DNA of 64,000 nucleotides from Rubrobacter aplysinae (lineage in GTDB: Bacteria; Actinomycetota; Rubrobacteria; Rubrobacterales; Rubrobacteraceae), in assembly GCF_001029505.1 (NCBI RefSeq), contig NZ_LEKH01000002.1, positions 62,001-126,000 of the forward strand. Reading direction: 5' to 3'. Below the pieces are notes generated by a model. That model was given only the letters and a program-made list of their open reading frames with translations. It made no database searches and was not told where the DNA came from. Numbering within the stretch: position 1 is the stretch's first letter; each line of letters opens with the position of its first letter. Below are positions 33,837 through 43,174 of this stretch, in pieces. Both the position numbers and the translations under genes were made by a program.

Positions 33837-35606
33837 CTAGTCTCTCTCGGGTACGCCGCCGACGATGTGGCCGGCCCCTTCCTTGACGCCGTCTATTATG
33901 GGCTCGTACTCGTTGATCTTGTCTATCGAGAGGCCCATCGCGGCGTTGGTCTCGCGCTCGGCCATCACCTCGACGAGCACCGGAACCTGCTCGGACTCGC
34001 TGGTCTCTACGGCCCAGGCGAGCGCGTCCTGTATCTCGTCCGGGTTCTTCACGCGCCGCCCGATGGCTCCCGTCGCCTCCATGATCTTGACGTTGTCTAT
34101 GCCGTACTCGCTGTCGGGGCCTTCGTAGCCGATATCCACGGCGTAGTTCATGTCGTAGTTAAGCTCGCTCTGGCGGATGAGCCCCATGTAGGCGTTGTTT
34201 ATCATCACGATTACGTATGGCACCTTGTACTGGCAGGCGACCGCCAACTCCTCCATAAGAAACTGGAACGAGTAGTCGCCGACCACCGCGACGACCGTGC
34301 TCTCGGGGCGGCCGAGCTTCGCCCCGATGCAGGCCGGCACCTCCCAGCCCAAGGGGCCGGCCTGCCCGCAGCAGAGGTAGTGCTTGGGCTTGTAGGTCTT
34401 CTGGAACTGGCCGGAGAAGATCTGGTACAGCCCTATAGCCGTGACGAACGTCGTATCCTCGTCGAAGAACTCGTTCATCTCCTTGAACACCCGCTGGGGC
34501 TTTACCGGCACGTCGTCGAAGTCCATCTTCCTGAGCATCGTGGAGCGCAGCTCGCCGACGCGCTCGACCCACTCGCCGGGCTCCCGCTGGTCGGTCATGT
34601 CCTTGACCAGGGAGTTCATGGACTCCAGGGCGAACTTCGCGTCGGAGACTATGCCGAGGTCGGGGCGGAAGACGCGCCCGATCTGCTGGGGCTCGATGTC
34701 TATGTGGACGAACTTCCGCTCGCCCCGATACACGTCGAGGTCGCCGGTGTGGCGCTCGGCCCAGCGGTTCCCGACGCCGACCACGAGGTCGCTCTCTAGC
34801 AGGGCCTGGTTGGCGTAGCGCTGCTGGGTCTGGAGGCCGACGGTGCCGACGTGCAGCGCATGATCCTCGTTTATGACACCCTTACCCATGTAGGTAGGCG
34901 AGACGGGGACCTGCAGATACTCCGCGAGCTCCACGAGATCATCCGCCGCGTCCGAGATGTTCACGCCGCCGCCGGGCATCAGGATGGGACGCTCTGCGGC
35001 GAGGATCATCTCCAGCGCCTGCCGGATCGCGTTCGGGTTCGCCGCGGGCTTCTGAAAGCTAAGCCGCCCGCCGCGCTCGGGGTCGAAGTCCACCTCGATG
35101 TCGGACTTCTGCACGTCGAGCGGGAGGTCTATGAGAACAGGACCCGGCCTGCCTTCCTGGGCGATGCGGAACGCCTCGCGGAAGGTCCACACTAGCTGTG
35201 CGGGCTCCTTTACCTGCACGGCCCACTTGGTGACGGGCTTTGCGATCTCCACGATGTCCACGGCCTGGAAGGCTTCCTTGTGCAGCACGGTCGTCGGGGC
35301 CTGCCCGGTAATGCAGATCTGGGGTATGGAGTCGGCCTGGCAGGTGTAGAGGCCCGTGATCATGTTCGTACCAGCGGGCCCCGAGGTGCCAATGTTGATG
35401 CCGACCTTGCCCGTCACGCGGGTGTAGCCGTCGGCGGCGTGGGTGCCGCCCTCCTCGTGCCGGACGGAGTAGTGCCGTATCTCCCCGGAGGCGCTCATCG
35501 CCTTGTACAGCGGCAGTATCGCCGCCCCCGGCACCCCGAAGGCGACCTCCACCCCCTCGTCCTCCATCACCTTAACGACCGCGTCCATAACGTTCATCGT
35601 CGCCAT
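33837..35606 (-). CDS. gcl: Glyoxylate carboligase
   Basis: A 589-residue thiamine-diphosphate enzyme that condenses two glyoxylates to tartronate semialdehyde and CO2. The N-terminal domain has F-G-V-P-G-A-A-I-L-P-L-Y. The position usually held by the catalytic Glu of ThDP enzymes follows as R-H-E-E-G-G, and Gcl is known to lack that Glu in favour of Val (here V-E-V-A-F-G-V-P). The ThDP-Mg motif G-D-Y-S-F-Q-F...N-N-A-Y-M-G is near 455-485. It is the last gene of hyi-glxR-gcl and ends at a hairpin. Its substrate is made by the allantoin pathway encoded at 41.7-44.4 kb. Confidence 0.95.
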   Translation of the reverse strand: MATMNVMDAVVKVMEDEGVEVAFGVPGAAILPLYKAMSASGEIRHYSVRHEEGGTHAADGYTRVTGKVGINIGTSGPAGTNMITGLYTCQADSIPQICITGQAPTTVLHKEAFQAVDIVEIAKPVTKWAVQVKEPAQLVWTFREAFRIAQEGRPGPVLIDLPLDVQKSDIEVDFDPERGGRLSFQKPAANPNAIRQALEMILAAERPILMPGGGVNISDAADDLVELAEYLQVPVSPTYMGKGVINEDHALHVGTVGLQTQQRYANQALLESDLVVGVGNRWAERHTGDLDVYRGERKFVHIDIEPQQIGRVFRPDLGIVSDAKFALESMNSLVKDMTDQREPGEWVERVGELRSTMLRKMDFDDVPVKPQRVFKEMNEFFDEDTTFVTAIGLYQIFSGQFQKTYKPKHYLCCGQAGPLGWEVPACIGAKLGRPESTVVAVVGDYSFQFLMEELAVACQYKVPYVIVMINNAYMGLIRQSELNYDMNYAVDIGYEGPDSEYGIDNVKIMEATGAIGRRVKNPDEIQDALAWAVETSESEQVPVLVEVMAERETNAAMGLSIDKINEYEPIIDGVKEGAGHIVGGVPERD

Positions 35607-35648
35607 GCGGCGTCTCCTTTCCCTTCCCCGTTTGCTATCCGGCTCCGG

Positions 35649-36536
35649 CTATCTGGCCTCGTGGCCGGAGAGGTCTTCTATGACCCGCAGCAGCGCGGAG
35701 TGGTCCTCCCCGCCCCAGCCCTTCTTTTTCATCGTCTGCAGCATCTGGTCCACGGCGGCCGTGTTCGGCAGCGAGATGCCGTACTCCCTCGCAGCCGCGA
35801 GCGCGATGCCGAGGTCCTTGTGATGAAGCTCGGAGCGGAAGCCGGGCGAGAAGTCGTGCGAGAGGAACTTCTCGCGCTTGACCTCCATCACCTTGTTACC
35901 AGCGAGCCCGCCGCCGAGCACGTCCAGGACCTTCTCCGGCGCGACCCCGCCCTTGGAGCCGAGCACGAGAGCCTCCGACACGGCCTCGATGGTCAGCGCC
36001 ACGACGACCTGGTTCGCGGCCTTCACGACCTGTCCGGCCCCGGTCGGGCCGACGTGGTTCACGGTGCCGCCCATCACGTCGAACAGCGGCTTCGCGCGCT
36101 CGAAGTCGGACTCGGAGCCGCCGACCATGATGGAGAGCGTCCCCTGCTGCGCGCCGACGTCGCCACCGGAGACGGGGGCGTCGAGCATCGAAGCGCCGGC
36201 CTCCTGTATCTTCGCGGCCAGCTCCTCGGTAACGACGGGTGAGATCGTGGACATATCCACGACGAGCGCGCCTGACTCGATACCCGCCAGAATGCCACCC
36301 TCGTCTTCCACGACCTCTCTTACCTGCGGCGAGTCGGGGAGCATGGTGATGATTACGTCGCTCGCCCCGGCAACCTCCCGCGGGCTCGACGCGCCGGTGG
36401 CGCCGGCCTTCTCCAGCTCGTCCACCGCGCCCCGGCTCCGGTTGTAGACCGTAACGTCGTACCCGGCCTCGACCAGGTTGCGGGCCATGGGAGCGCCCAT
36501 GATCCCGAGCCCGATAAACCCTATCTTCTCAGCCAT
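35649..36536 (-). CDS. glxR: Tartronate semialdehyde reductase (2-hydroxy-3-oxopropionate reductase)
   Basis: A 295-residue member of the beta-hydroxyacid dehydrogenase family that reduces tartronate semialdehyde to D-glycerate. It has the Rossmann start G-F-I-G-L-G-I-M-G-A-P-M-A-R-N-L (6-21), the substrate loop D-A-P-V-S-G-G-D-V-G-A near 120, the catalytic Lys in V-K-A-A-N-Q near 171, and K-D-L-G-I-A near 241. It lies between hyi and gcl with short gaps on both sides, which fits its place in the pathway. Confidence 0.94.
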   Translation of the reverse strand: MAEKIGFIGLGIMGAPMARNLVEAGYDVTVYNRSRGAVDELEKAGATGASSPREVAGASDVIITMLPDSPQVREVVEDEGGILAGIESGALVVDMSTISPVVTEELAAKIQEAGASMLDAPVSGGDVGAQQGTLSIMVGGSESDFERAKPLFDVMGGTVNHVGPTGAGQVVKAANQVVVALTIEAVSEALVLGSKGGVAPEKVLDVLGGGLAGNKVMEVKREKFLSHDFSPGFRSELHHKDLGIALAAAREYGISLPNTAAVDQMLQTMKKKGWGGEDHSALLRVIEDLSGHEAR

Positions 36537-36581
36537 CGAATCCTCCTCTTTACGCTTTCCGGTTGCCCCGCGGCGCGCGGG

Positions 36582-37394
36582 CTACAGGTTCAGATCCGCG
36601 ACGCCGCCGCCCTTGGAGCGAACCCGCTCGGGCAGCCAGCCAAAGCTCTCCTCGGTCGTCTGCGTGGTCGGGTTGTACTCCAGGCCCACGTAGCCGTCGT
36701 AGCCGCTGGCCTCGATCTGCTCGAGCACGTAGGGGTAGCGGATCTCACCCGTCCCGGGCTCGCCCCGGCCCGGCGAGTCCGCGACCTGGATGTGGGCTAT
36801 CTCGTCTATGTGCTCCCGGATGGTGGCAACCAGGTTCCCCTCCATCCGCTGCATGTGATACACGTCGTACTGCAGCTTCACGTTGTCCCGCCCGACGCTG
36901 TGCACGAACTCGGAGGCCTGATCCGTGGTGTACAAAAGATACGGCCCGTTCTCGAAGGTGTTTACCGCCTCGACCACGACCTCGAGCCCGCGCCCGGCGG
37001 CCTCGTCGGCGGCGAACTGTACGTTCTCCCGCGCCAGCGCGAGCTGCTCGGCGCGGTCCATGCCCGGTATCTCGTGGCCAGCAAGGACGTTCAACCTCCG
37101 GCTGCCGAGCCGCTCCGCGAGATCCAGCGCAACCGGCACGTTATCCCGGAACTGCTCCCTGCGCGACGGGTCGCTCACGAGCCCCCGCTCTCCGCCCGGC
37201 ATGTCCCCGGCGTCGAAGTTGAACAGCGCAACCTCCAGCCCCGCATCCTTTATCGCACGCTCGACCTCGCCGAGATCCTCCCCTGAAGGCCACCAGAACT
37301 CGACCGCAGAGAAACCGGCCTCCGCAGCCCGCCCGAAACGCTCCAGAAGCGGAGCCTCTTTAAACAGTATCGAAACGTTGACACAAAACTTCAT
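36582..37394 (-). CDS. hyi: Hydroxypyruvate isomerase
   Basis: A 270-residue TIM-barrel enzyme that interconverts hydroxypyruvate and tartronate semialdehyde. It starts K-F-C-V-N-V-S-I-L-F-K-E-A-P-L-L-E-R-F, and shows E-A-V-N-T-F-E-N-G-P near 142, Q-Y-D-V-Y-H-M-Q near 175, and a final V-G-L-E-Y-N-P near 240 that carries the last metal ligand. It is the first gene of the glyoxylate operon, with its own promoter 66 bp upstream. Confidence 0.93.
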   Translation of the reverse strand: MKFCVNVSILFKEAPLLERFGRAAEAGFSAVEFWWPSGEDLGEVERAIKDAGLEVALFNFDAGDMPGGERGLVSDPSRREQFRDNVPVALDLAERLGSRRLNVLAGHEIPGMDRAEQLALARENVQFAADEAAGRGLEVVVEAVNTFENGPYLLYTTDQASEFVHSVGRDNVKLQYDVYHMQRMEGNLVATIREHIDEIAHIQVADSPGRGEPGTGEIRYPYVLEQIEASGYDGYVGLEYNPTTQTTEESFGWLPERVRSKGGGVADLNL

Positions 37395-37459
37395 CTACCC
37401 ACCCCCATGAGCCGAACATATTCCACAAAGCAAAATTACCAATCTCTGTTGCGGAATTT

Positions 37460-37489
37460 AGTATAGATCCGTGCGCCTCTCCGCGTCAA
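37460..37489 (-). promoter_or_regulatory. Promoter of the hyi-glxR-gcl operon
   Basis: On the minus strand TTGACG (37489-37484) and TATACT (37465-37460) are 18 bp apart, upstream of hyi. Confidence 0.65.
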
Positions 37490-37496
37490 GTATCGT

Positions 37497-37522
37497 TTGA
37501 CAGAAAATTTATTCCGTATATT
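37497..37522 (+). promoter_or_regulatory. Promoter region of purEK
   Basis: A perfect -35 TTGACA (37497-37502) is followed after 14 bp by TATATT (37517-37522); a shifted -10 such as TATTGA gives a 16-bp gap. It lies back to back with the hyi promoter, only 7 bp away, so the two promoters may influence each other. Confidence 0.45.
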
Positions 37523-37667
37523 GAAAGATATGTGGGGTGCTCCTCTGCGGGCTGTACTTGCAAGCGGCACGCCAGACGGGCGGGATCAGGGGCCGCAGAG
37601 CTGGCGGGTATTGTGCATACTGGGAGGCTGCTCTGGCCGGGTAAAGGGGTTGAGAAAGGGCGGGTTC

Positions 37668-38171
37668 TTGGAGCCAGCGGGAAGCAGAGACGGTGTCGTC
37701 GTCGGGGTGATCATGGGCAGCGCATCCGACTGGGAGACGATGCGCCACGCGGCGGATACGCTGGAGCGGTTCGGGGTCGGGCACGAGCGGCGGGTGATCT
37801 CGGCGCACCGGACGCCGGATCTCATGGCGTCCTACGCAAAGGAGGCCGAGGGGCGTGGGCTGGAGGCGATCATCGCCGGTGCCGGGGGTGCGGCCCACCT
37901 GCCGGGCATGGTCGCCGCCCACACTACCGTGCCCGTGCTCGGCGTGCCGGTCGAAAGCCGGGCGCTCTCGGGCGAGGACTCGCTCCTGTCCATCGTGCAG
38001 ATGCCAGCCGGCGTTCCGGTAGGCACGCTCGCCATCGGGCGCTCCGGGGCCACCAACGCCGCCCTGCTCGCCGTCGCCATCCTCGCCAACAGCCGCCCGG
38101 AGCTGCGCGAAAGGCTACGGGAGTTCCGGGAAGAGCAGGCGCGGGAAACCCTGCAATCGGAGCTCTCGTGA
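37668..38171 (+). CDS. purE: 5-(carboxyamino)imidazole ribonucleotide mutase PurE
   Basis: A 167-residue enzyme that moves the carboxylate of N5-CAIR to give CAIR in purine synthesis. Class I landmarks are [12 protein letters not shown] (12-23), V-I-S-A-H-R-T-P near 44, G-A-G-G-A-A-H-L near 71 and the [14 protein letters not shown] segment. The start is uncertain: TTG 37668 is chosen because it gives the family length and follows a purine-rich AAAGGGCGGG stretch. The frame is open back to 37497 but shows no similarity there. It overlaps purK by 4 bp. Confidence 0.93.
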   Translation: MEPAGSRDGVVVGVIMGSASDWETMRHAADTLERFGVGHERRVISAHRTPDLMASYAKEAEGRGLEAIIAGAGGAAHLPGMVAAHTTVPVLGVPVESRALSGEDSLLSIVQMPAGVPVGTLAIGRSGATNAALLAVAILANSRPELRERLREFREEQARETLQSELS

Positions 38172-39307
38172 GCGGGCCAGTGTTGCCCGGCGCGACGGTA
38201 GGGGTGCTCGGGAGCGGTCAGCTCGGACGCATGCTGGCGCTCGTCGCCCGGCGGATGGGCTACCGGGTACACGTGTACGCGCCGGGCTCGGACAGCCCGG
38301 CGGGGCAGGTGGCGGATCGGGAGTGGAACGCCGACTACGACGACCGGAGCTCCGTGGCGACTTTCGCCCGTGGCGTGGACGTGGTGACGCTGGAGTTCGA
38401 GAACGTCCCGGCGGCGACCGTGGAGGAGGTCTCGTCCGCCGTGCCGGTGAGGCCCGGCCAGAAGGCGCTCCGCACGGCGCAGAACCGGCTGCGGGAGAAG
38501 ACCTTTCTGCACGCCGGTGGATACCCTACGGCACCTTTCCGGGAGGTTTCAGAGAGGTCGGCGCTAGAAGGGGCGCTGCGGGAGATCGGGGCTCCGGCGG
38601 TGCTCAAGACGGCGGGGTTCGGCTACGACGGCAAGGGGCAGGCGAGGCTCGACGCCGCGGAGGACGCGGATGAGGCCTGGGAGGCCGTGGGGGGAGAGGC
38701 GATCCTGGAGTCCCGGGTGGACTTCGAGCGGGAGATCTCGGTGGTCGCGGCTCGCGGGGTGGACGGCTCGTTCGCCCACCACGGGGCGGTGGAGAACGCG
38801 CACGACCGGCACATCCTGGACGTCACCGTCGCCCCGGCGGACGTGCCGCCGGAGGTAGAGCGGGAGGCAGTCGGGATAACGCGGAGCATCTTCGAGGCGT
38901 TGGATCTCGTCGGGACGGCTTGCGTGGAGTTCTTCCTGGCTCCCGGCGGGAAGCTGCTCGTGAACGAGATCGCGCCCCGCCCCCACAACTCGGGACACTG
39001 GACCATCGAGGGCGCGGTGACCTCACAGTTCGAGCAGCAGCTCCGGGCGGTCTGCGGGCTGCCGCTCGGGGGCACTGGGCAGGCGCGGCCCGCAGCGATG
39101 GCGAACCTGATCGGGGACCTCTGGTCCGGCGGCGAGCCGGACTGGGAGGCCGTGTGCTCCCTGCCGGAGGTGAAGCTGCACCTGTACGGGAAGGCGGAGG
39201 CCCGTCCGGTACGCAAGATGGGCCATCTCACCGCCGTCGCGGACACGGCGGAGGCGGCCGAGAATATGGTCCGGGAGGCGCGCGAGAGGCTAACCGCCTC
39301 CGCGTAG
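38168..39307 (+). CDS. purK: 5-(carboxyamino)imidazole ribonucleotide synthase PurK
   Basis: A 379-residue ATP-grasp enzyme that carboxylates AIR with bicarbonate. It begins with [14 protein letters not shown], has [12 protein letters not shown] near 143, [11 protein letters not shown] near 180, and [12 protein letters not shown] near 267. GTG 38168 overlaps the purE stop (GTGA), which indicates coupled translation. The open frame upstream of it is the shadow of purE. Confidence 0.94.
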   Translation: MSGPVLPGATVGVLGSGQLGRMLALVARRMGYRVHVYAPGSDSPAGQVADREWNADYDDRSSVATFARGVDVVTLEFENVPAATVEEVSSAVPVRPGQKALRTAQNRLREKTFLHAGGYPTAPFREVSERSALEGALREIGAPAVLKTAGFGYDGKGQARLDAAEDADEAWEAVGGEAILESRVDFEREISVVAARGVDGSFAHHGAVENAHDRHILDVTVAPADVPPEVEREAVGITRSIFEALDLVGTACVEFFLAPGGKLLVNEIAPRPHNSGHWTIEGAVTSQFEQQLRAVCGLPLGGTGQARPAAMANLIGDLWSGGEPDWEAVCSLPEVKLHLYGKAEARPVRKMGHLTAVADTAEAAENMVREARERLTASA

Positions 39308-39327
39308 CACAGGGATCGGCAGAGAGC

Positions 39328-40125
39328 CTACCGCACGCCGGCCTCCCGCAGGAGCCCGGCGATGGCGTCGCAATCTCGCTGCTCGGCGTGCTGTAGCGGG
39401 GTAACGCCGTTGCCGTCGGCGAGGCTCACGTCGGCTCCGGCCCCGATCAGGAGCCGCACGACCTCGATGTGGGCCGGTCCGCAGTCCCCGAGGATTATGG
39501 CTTCGAGGAGGGCGGTCCAGCCGAGGTTGTTGACGTGATCCACCCTGGTATCCGTCTCTAGCAGCCGCTCGATGATCCCGGTGTACCCGCGCTCGGCGGC
39601 GCGGATCAGACCCGTCCCGTCGTAGCTGTCGAGGCTGTGTACGTCCGCGCCATTCGCCAGCGTCAGCTCCAGCAAGCGGGGATCGTCGCCGACCTCGGAG
39701 GTGGAGATGAGGTAGGCGCTCTGACGGGTCTCGTCCTTGACGTTCACGTCCGCACCGGCGTCTATTAGGATCTCTGCCACCTCGACGTGGTTTCCGTAGG
39801 CGGCGGCTATGAGGGGGGTTGCGCCGCTCTCGTCACGGGCGTGTACGTCCGCGCCACCCTCCAGAAGGGTCCGTACCTCGCGGCCCTCGCCGCTACCCGC
39901 AGCGGAGATCAAATCCATATCAGACTCCTCACTCGCTCTAGTACTGTCCGGCGCTCTGGCGGGCGCGGCTCCTCCCGCGCCGCCTCCGGCCGTGCGGGCG
40001 CTACCCTCCGGGCTCTCCGCAGCGGGAGCCGTCGTGCCGTCCGCGCCCGTACCTCCCGCCGTGGAGCCGGGGCCACAACCGGAGATCAACAACACGAGCC
40101 CCGCCACGACAGCCACGGCCACCAT
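39328..40125 (-). CDS. Ankyrin-repeat lipoprotein
   Basis: A 265-residue protein. Residues 1-17 form a lipoprotein signal with lipobox L-I-S-G-C17, then an Ala/Gly/Thr-rich linker to about 68. Six ankyrin-type repeats fill the rest, with consensus pieces such as G-A-T-P-L-I-A-A-A-Y-G-N-H-V-E-V and G-V-T-P-L-Q-H-A-E-Q. It is probably anchored on the outer face of the membrane and binds a protein partner; the partner is unknown. It is convergent with purK and lies about 200 bp beyond the IclR gene. Confidence 0.85.
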   Translation of the reverse strand: MVAVAVVAGLVLLISGCGPGSTAGGTGADGTTAPAAESPEGSARTAGGGAGGAAPARAPDSTRASEESDMDLISAAGSGEGREVRTLLEGGADVHARDESGATPLIAAAYGNHVEVAEILIDAGADVNVKDETRQSAYLISTSEVGDDPRLLELTLANGADVHSLDSYDGTGLIRAAERGYTGIIERLLETDTRVDHVNNLGWTALLEAIILGDCGPAHIEVVRLLIGAGADVSLADGNGVTPLQHAEQRDCDAIAGLLREAGVR

Positions 40126-40321
40126 CAGCTTCGCCCGGAGCGGCTCCCTCCCGGTGTCACTGCGGGGGCTTTCGGGCCCCGCCCCGCGGTTACCCCGGTT
40201 ACGCAGCTCCGGCCGCCAAACGTCCGGCTCCGGTCCGTGGCGGCGGCTCGGGGCCGCGATACAAAGGCGTGCGGACCATCCGACATGAGTCTTCTGGAGA
40301 GCTTTCCACGGGACCGGGCGG

Positions 40322-41119
40322 CTAGGTGGACAGGGTCTGGCTCAGACTTTCGGAGAACTCGCGGGCTATGCGCTTTATGAGCGGAATCAGCTCTTCTAGC
40401 CTGGTGTCGCCGAGACGCCCGACGGGGCCGGAGAGGCTTATGCCGGCGACTATGCTGCCGTCGGGGCCGAAGATTGGGGCGGCCAGGCAGCGCACGCCCT
40501 CCTCCATCTCCTCGGAGTCGAGGGCGTAGCCCTGCTCCCGGATGAGGTGCAGCTCTTCCTTGAGGGTGGCGGGATCGGTGATCGTGTACCGGGTAAACCT
40601 CGGCAGCTCGGTCTGGCGCAGGATCGAGTCCACCACGTGCGGGGGCTGGTAGGCGAGGAGCACCTTTCCGGTGCCGGATGAGTGGGGCGAGACCCGGTTG
40701 CCCGGCTCGGTAAACATCCGAACCATGCGCGGGGAGGGCGCCTGTTCGAGGTAGATCACGCTCGTCTTGTCCAGGGTGGCGAGGTTCGAGGACTCGCCGC
40801 TCGCCTCCATGAGCTCTCTCAGGAACGGCTGCGAGAAAGGCCCCAGCCGCTCGCGGGCCGAGGAGGCGAGGATCAGGGTCTTCACCCCCAGGGTGTACTT
40901 GCGGCCCCGGGGGTTCTGGCGGGCGTATCCCCGGTAGGTGAGCGTCGCCAACAGCCTGTGTACGGTGCCGTTGGCGAGCCCCGCCTCCTCGCCGATCTCG
41001 CTAACACCAAGCTCCTCGTCCGAGCGGCCAAGAACCTCCAGTATGTCCAGCGCCCGCTCCAGCGACTGAACCCCGCCCGGACGCTGCTCGGACAGGCCGT
41101 TATCCGTGGACTCCGACAA
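40322..41119 (-). CDS. IclR-family transcriptional regulator
   Basis: A 265-residue regulator. Residues 17-75 form the winged helix (S-L-E-R-A-L-D-I-L-E-V-L...V-S-E-I-G-E-E-A-G-L-A-N-G-T-V-H-R-L-L). Residues 90-255 form the IclR effector domain, ending with the A-G-I-S-L-S-G-P-V-G-R strand. IclR proteins such as AllR bind glyoxylate or related ureide products and repress allantoin genes. The placement next to DUF3830, allB, allC and near gcl makes this the best candidate regulator of the ureide/glyoxylate genes (inference). TTG start with AAAGG upstream. Confidence 0.9.
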   Translation of the reverse strand: MSESTDNGLSEQRPGGVQSLERALDILEVLGRSDEELGVSEIGEEAGLANGTVHRLLATLTYRGYARQNPRGRKYTLGVKTLILASSARERLGPFSQPFLRELMEASGESSNLATLDKTSVIYLEQAPSPRMVRMFTEPGNRVSPHSSGTGKVLLAYQPPHVVDSILRQTELPRFTRYTITDPATLKEELHLIREQGYALDSEEMEEGVRCLAAPIFGPDGSIVAGISLSGPVGRLGDTRLEELIPLIKRIAREFSESLSQTLST

Positions 41120-41182
41120 GTTAAGCCTTTCTCCCTGGATACTCTAGAACCACACTTCCGTACCTCGGAATATGCGAGAGGG

Positions 41183-41212
41183 ATTATAACCGGGATCTCG
41201 TATAAAAGGTAA
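41183..41212 (-). promoter_or_regulatory. Promoter of the IclR gene
   Basis: On the minus strand TTACCT (41212-41207) and a perfect TATAAT (41188-41183) are separated by 18 bp, 64 bp upstream of the start. Confidence 0.5.
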
Positions 41213-41255
41213 GAAAGCCTCCCCGGCCCGCGCTACGCTCCAGACTCCCCGGCGC

Positions 41256-41669
41256 TCAGGCGTGGTCGAAGACTATATCCTGGGCCCCTTCCCAGAGCGT
41301 CATCTGGCCGAGGGCGTACAGGTTCTCGTGGCCCTCGGTGAGCGTCAGCAGGTGGTTGCCCGCGAGGCGTCCCGCCTTGCTCTCGAAGATGGTGCCGTAG
41401 TAGGGGAACAGGATCTCGGTCTCGGAGACACCGCCGGGGTAGAACAGGATCTCACCCGCCTGCGGCGCGCTGGTCGCGTCTTCCACGCCAACCCCGAGGT
41501 CGTAGTCTCCCAGGGGTATCCAGCAAGACTCTCCGCTCCAGCGGACATGGATCAGCTTCTGGCGGTAGGGAAACAGCTTCTCGAACGCCTCGCAGGTCTT
41601 GGGTGATCTCTCCCGCTCCCAGCGGGCCAAAAACTCGTACGGTCCGGCGGTAATCTTTACGTCGCTCAT
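41256..41669 (-). CDS. DUF3830 (cyclophilin-like) family protein
   Basis: A 137-residue beta-rich protein: F-L-A-R-W-E-R-E-R-S-P-K-T-C-E-A-F (13-29), H-V-R-W-S-G-E-S-C-W-I-P near 41, and G-E-I-L-F-Y-P-G-G near 72, ending in a G-H-E-N-L region. This is the pattern of DUF3830, a cyclophilin-like family often found beside amidohydrolases and ureide or pyrimidine degradation genes. No reaction is known. It follows allB by 83 bp on the same strand and is likely in the same transcript. Confidence 0.85.
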   Translation of the reverse strand: MSDVKITAGPYEFLARWERERSPKTCEAFEKLFPYRQKLIHVRWSGESCWIPLGDYDLGVGVEDATSAPQAGEILFYPGGVSETEILFPYYGTIFESKAGRLAGNHLLTLTEGHENLYALGQMTLWEGAQDIVFDHA

Positions 41670-41752
41670 TCGGCTAGGCTCCTTTCACTTTCTTTCGCCT
41701 TGTTCGTTCCTGTCCGGTTCCGGCCTTCTCCGTTCGGATCTCTCCGCGAACT

Positions 41753-43132
41753 CTACTCGCCGGAGACGGCTCTGGCTGTACGGCGCTCCGGCTTGACTAG
41801 CTCACCGATCGCATCCGACACCACCCTCCCTTCCCTGTAGACCGTGTTGCCGCGCACCAGCGTGCGCACCACTTCTCCGGTAAAGGCCCGCCCGACGTAC
41901 GGGCTCATCTTGTGACGGTACAAGAGGTCCTCTTTATGCAGCGTCGAGATCCCGTCGAGATCCACGAGAGCGAGGTCGGCGTCGAGGCCGGCCTCCAGCG
42001 CCCCTTTCTCCGGGAACCCGAGCCGGGACGCCACCCCGCCGGAGAGCAGCCCGGAGATCTTCTGTAGCGAGACGCCGCGCCCGTGGTGACCCTCATCGAG
42101 CATGACGTTCATCAGGGACTGGCAGCCGGAGATGCCGCCCCAGGCCCGGAACATGTCGTCCCCGGCCTTCATGTGCGGCGGGCACGGGGAGTGATCCGAG
42201 GTCACGAACTCGACGTTCCCGGCGGAGATCTGGACCCACAGAGACTCCACCTCCTCCTGCGGGCGCAGCGGCGGGGCGCACTTCGTGACCGCCCCGAGCG
42301 CCTCGGCGTCCTCCTCCGTCAGGACCAGGTAGTGGGCGCAGGTCTCGCAGGTTACGTCCACCCCGCGCTCGCGGGCCTCCGCGACCAGGGCCACGCCGCG
42401 GCCGGTGCTCACGTGGACCACGTGCAGCGCGCACCCCGTCTCCCCGGCGAAGAGGATGGCGCGCTGTATCGCCTCCAGCTCGGCGACCACGGGCCGGGAG
42501 TCTAGGTAGTCGCGCATCGTGGTACGGAGCGTCGAGACCCGTCTCGCCGAGAGCTCGTCCGTGATCTGCTTGCTCTCCGCGTGGACGAGCACCGGCAGCC
42601 CGAGCGCGGCGGCCTTCTGCATGCCCTCGTATAGCGTAACATCGTCGGCCGTCTGGAAGTCCAGCGTACCCGAGGTCGACATAAAGGCCTTGAATCCAGC
42701 CACGCCTCTCTCCGCAAGCTCCTCCATATTTCCCAGGCTGCCGGGCATGAGTCCGCCGTAGAAGGCGAAGTCCGTAACGGCGGATGCCCGCGCCAGCGCG
42801 ACCTTCTCCTCAAAAGCCTCCGCGTCGTTGGTGGGCGGATAGGCGTTTAGCGGCATCTCTACAAAGGAGGTCATGCCTCCGGCGGCCAGGGCGCTGGACC
42901 CCGTTTCTAGCCCCTCCCACTCCGTGCGCCCCGGCTCGTTGAAGTGGACGTGGGCGTCTATGACTCCCGGGAGGACGTGAAGGCCCCGGGCGTCCACCTC
43001 CTCGGAGGCCGTGTCCGCTATATCGGGCTCTACGGCGGCTATCTTGCCGTCGGCGACGGCGAGGTCGGCGGCCCTTTCTCCGCCGGGCTCTACCGCGGTG
43101 CCGCCGCGGATGATCAGGTCATAGCTGCTCAT
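41753..43132 (-). CDS. allB: Allantoinase
   Basis: A 459-residue amidohydrolase that opens the hydantoin ring of allantoin to allantoate. Metal ligands are in D-A-H-V-H-F-N-E-P-G-R-T-E (59-71), the carbamylated Lys in G-F-K-A-F-M near 148, H-A-E-S near 184, H-V-S-T-G near 240 and S-D-H-S-P-C near 314. The H-V-H-F-N-E-P-G-R-T-E-W variant favours allantoinase over dihydroorotase or hydantoinase. It follows allC by 42 bp. Confidence 0.93.
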   Translation of the reverse strand: MSSYDLIIRGGTAVEPGGERAADLAVADGKIAAVEPDIADTASEEVDARGLHVLPGVIDAHVHFNEPGRTEWEGLETGSSALAAGGMTSFVEMPLNAYPPTNDAEAFEEKVALARASAVTDFAFYGGLMPGSLGNMEELAERGVAGFKAFMSTSGTLDFQTADDVTLYEGMQKAAALGLPVLVHAESKQITDELSARRVSTLRTTMRDYLDSRPVVAELEAIQRAILFAGETGCALHVVHVSTGRGVALVAEARERGVDVTCETCAHYLVLTEEDAEALGAVTKCAPPLRPQEEVESLWVQISAGNVEFVTSDHSPCPPHMKAGDDMFRAWGGISGCQSLMNVMLDEGHHGRGVSLQKISGLLSGGVASRLGFPEKGALEAGLDADLALVDLDGISTLHKEDLLYRHKMSPYVGRAFTGEVVRTLVRGNTVYREGRVVSDAIGELVKPERRTARAVSGE

Positions 43133-43174
43133 GCTATCGTCCCCCGCCTGTCGAGACTGATCTCTTACGACGCA

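Noticed and set aside
37532-38167. Apparent 212-codon N-terminal extension of PurK
   Set aside because: This part is the other frame of purE; PurK similarity begins exactly at GTG 38168, which overlaps the purE stop.
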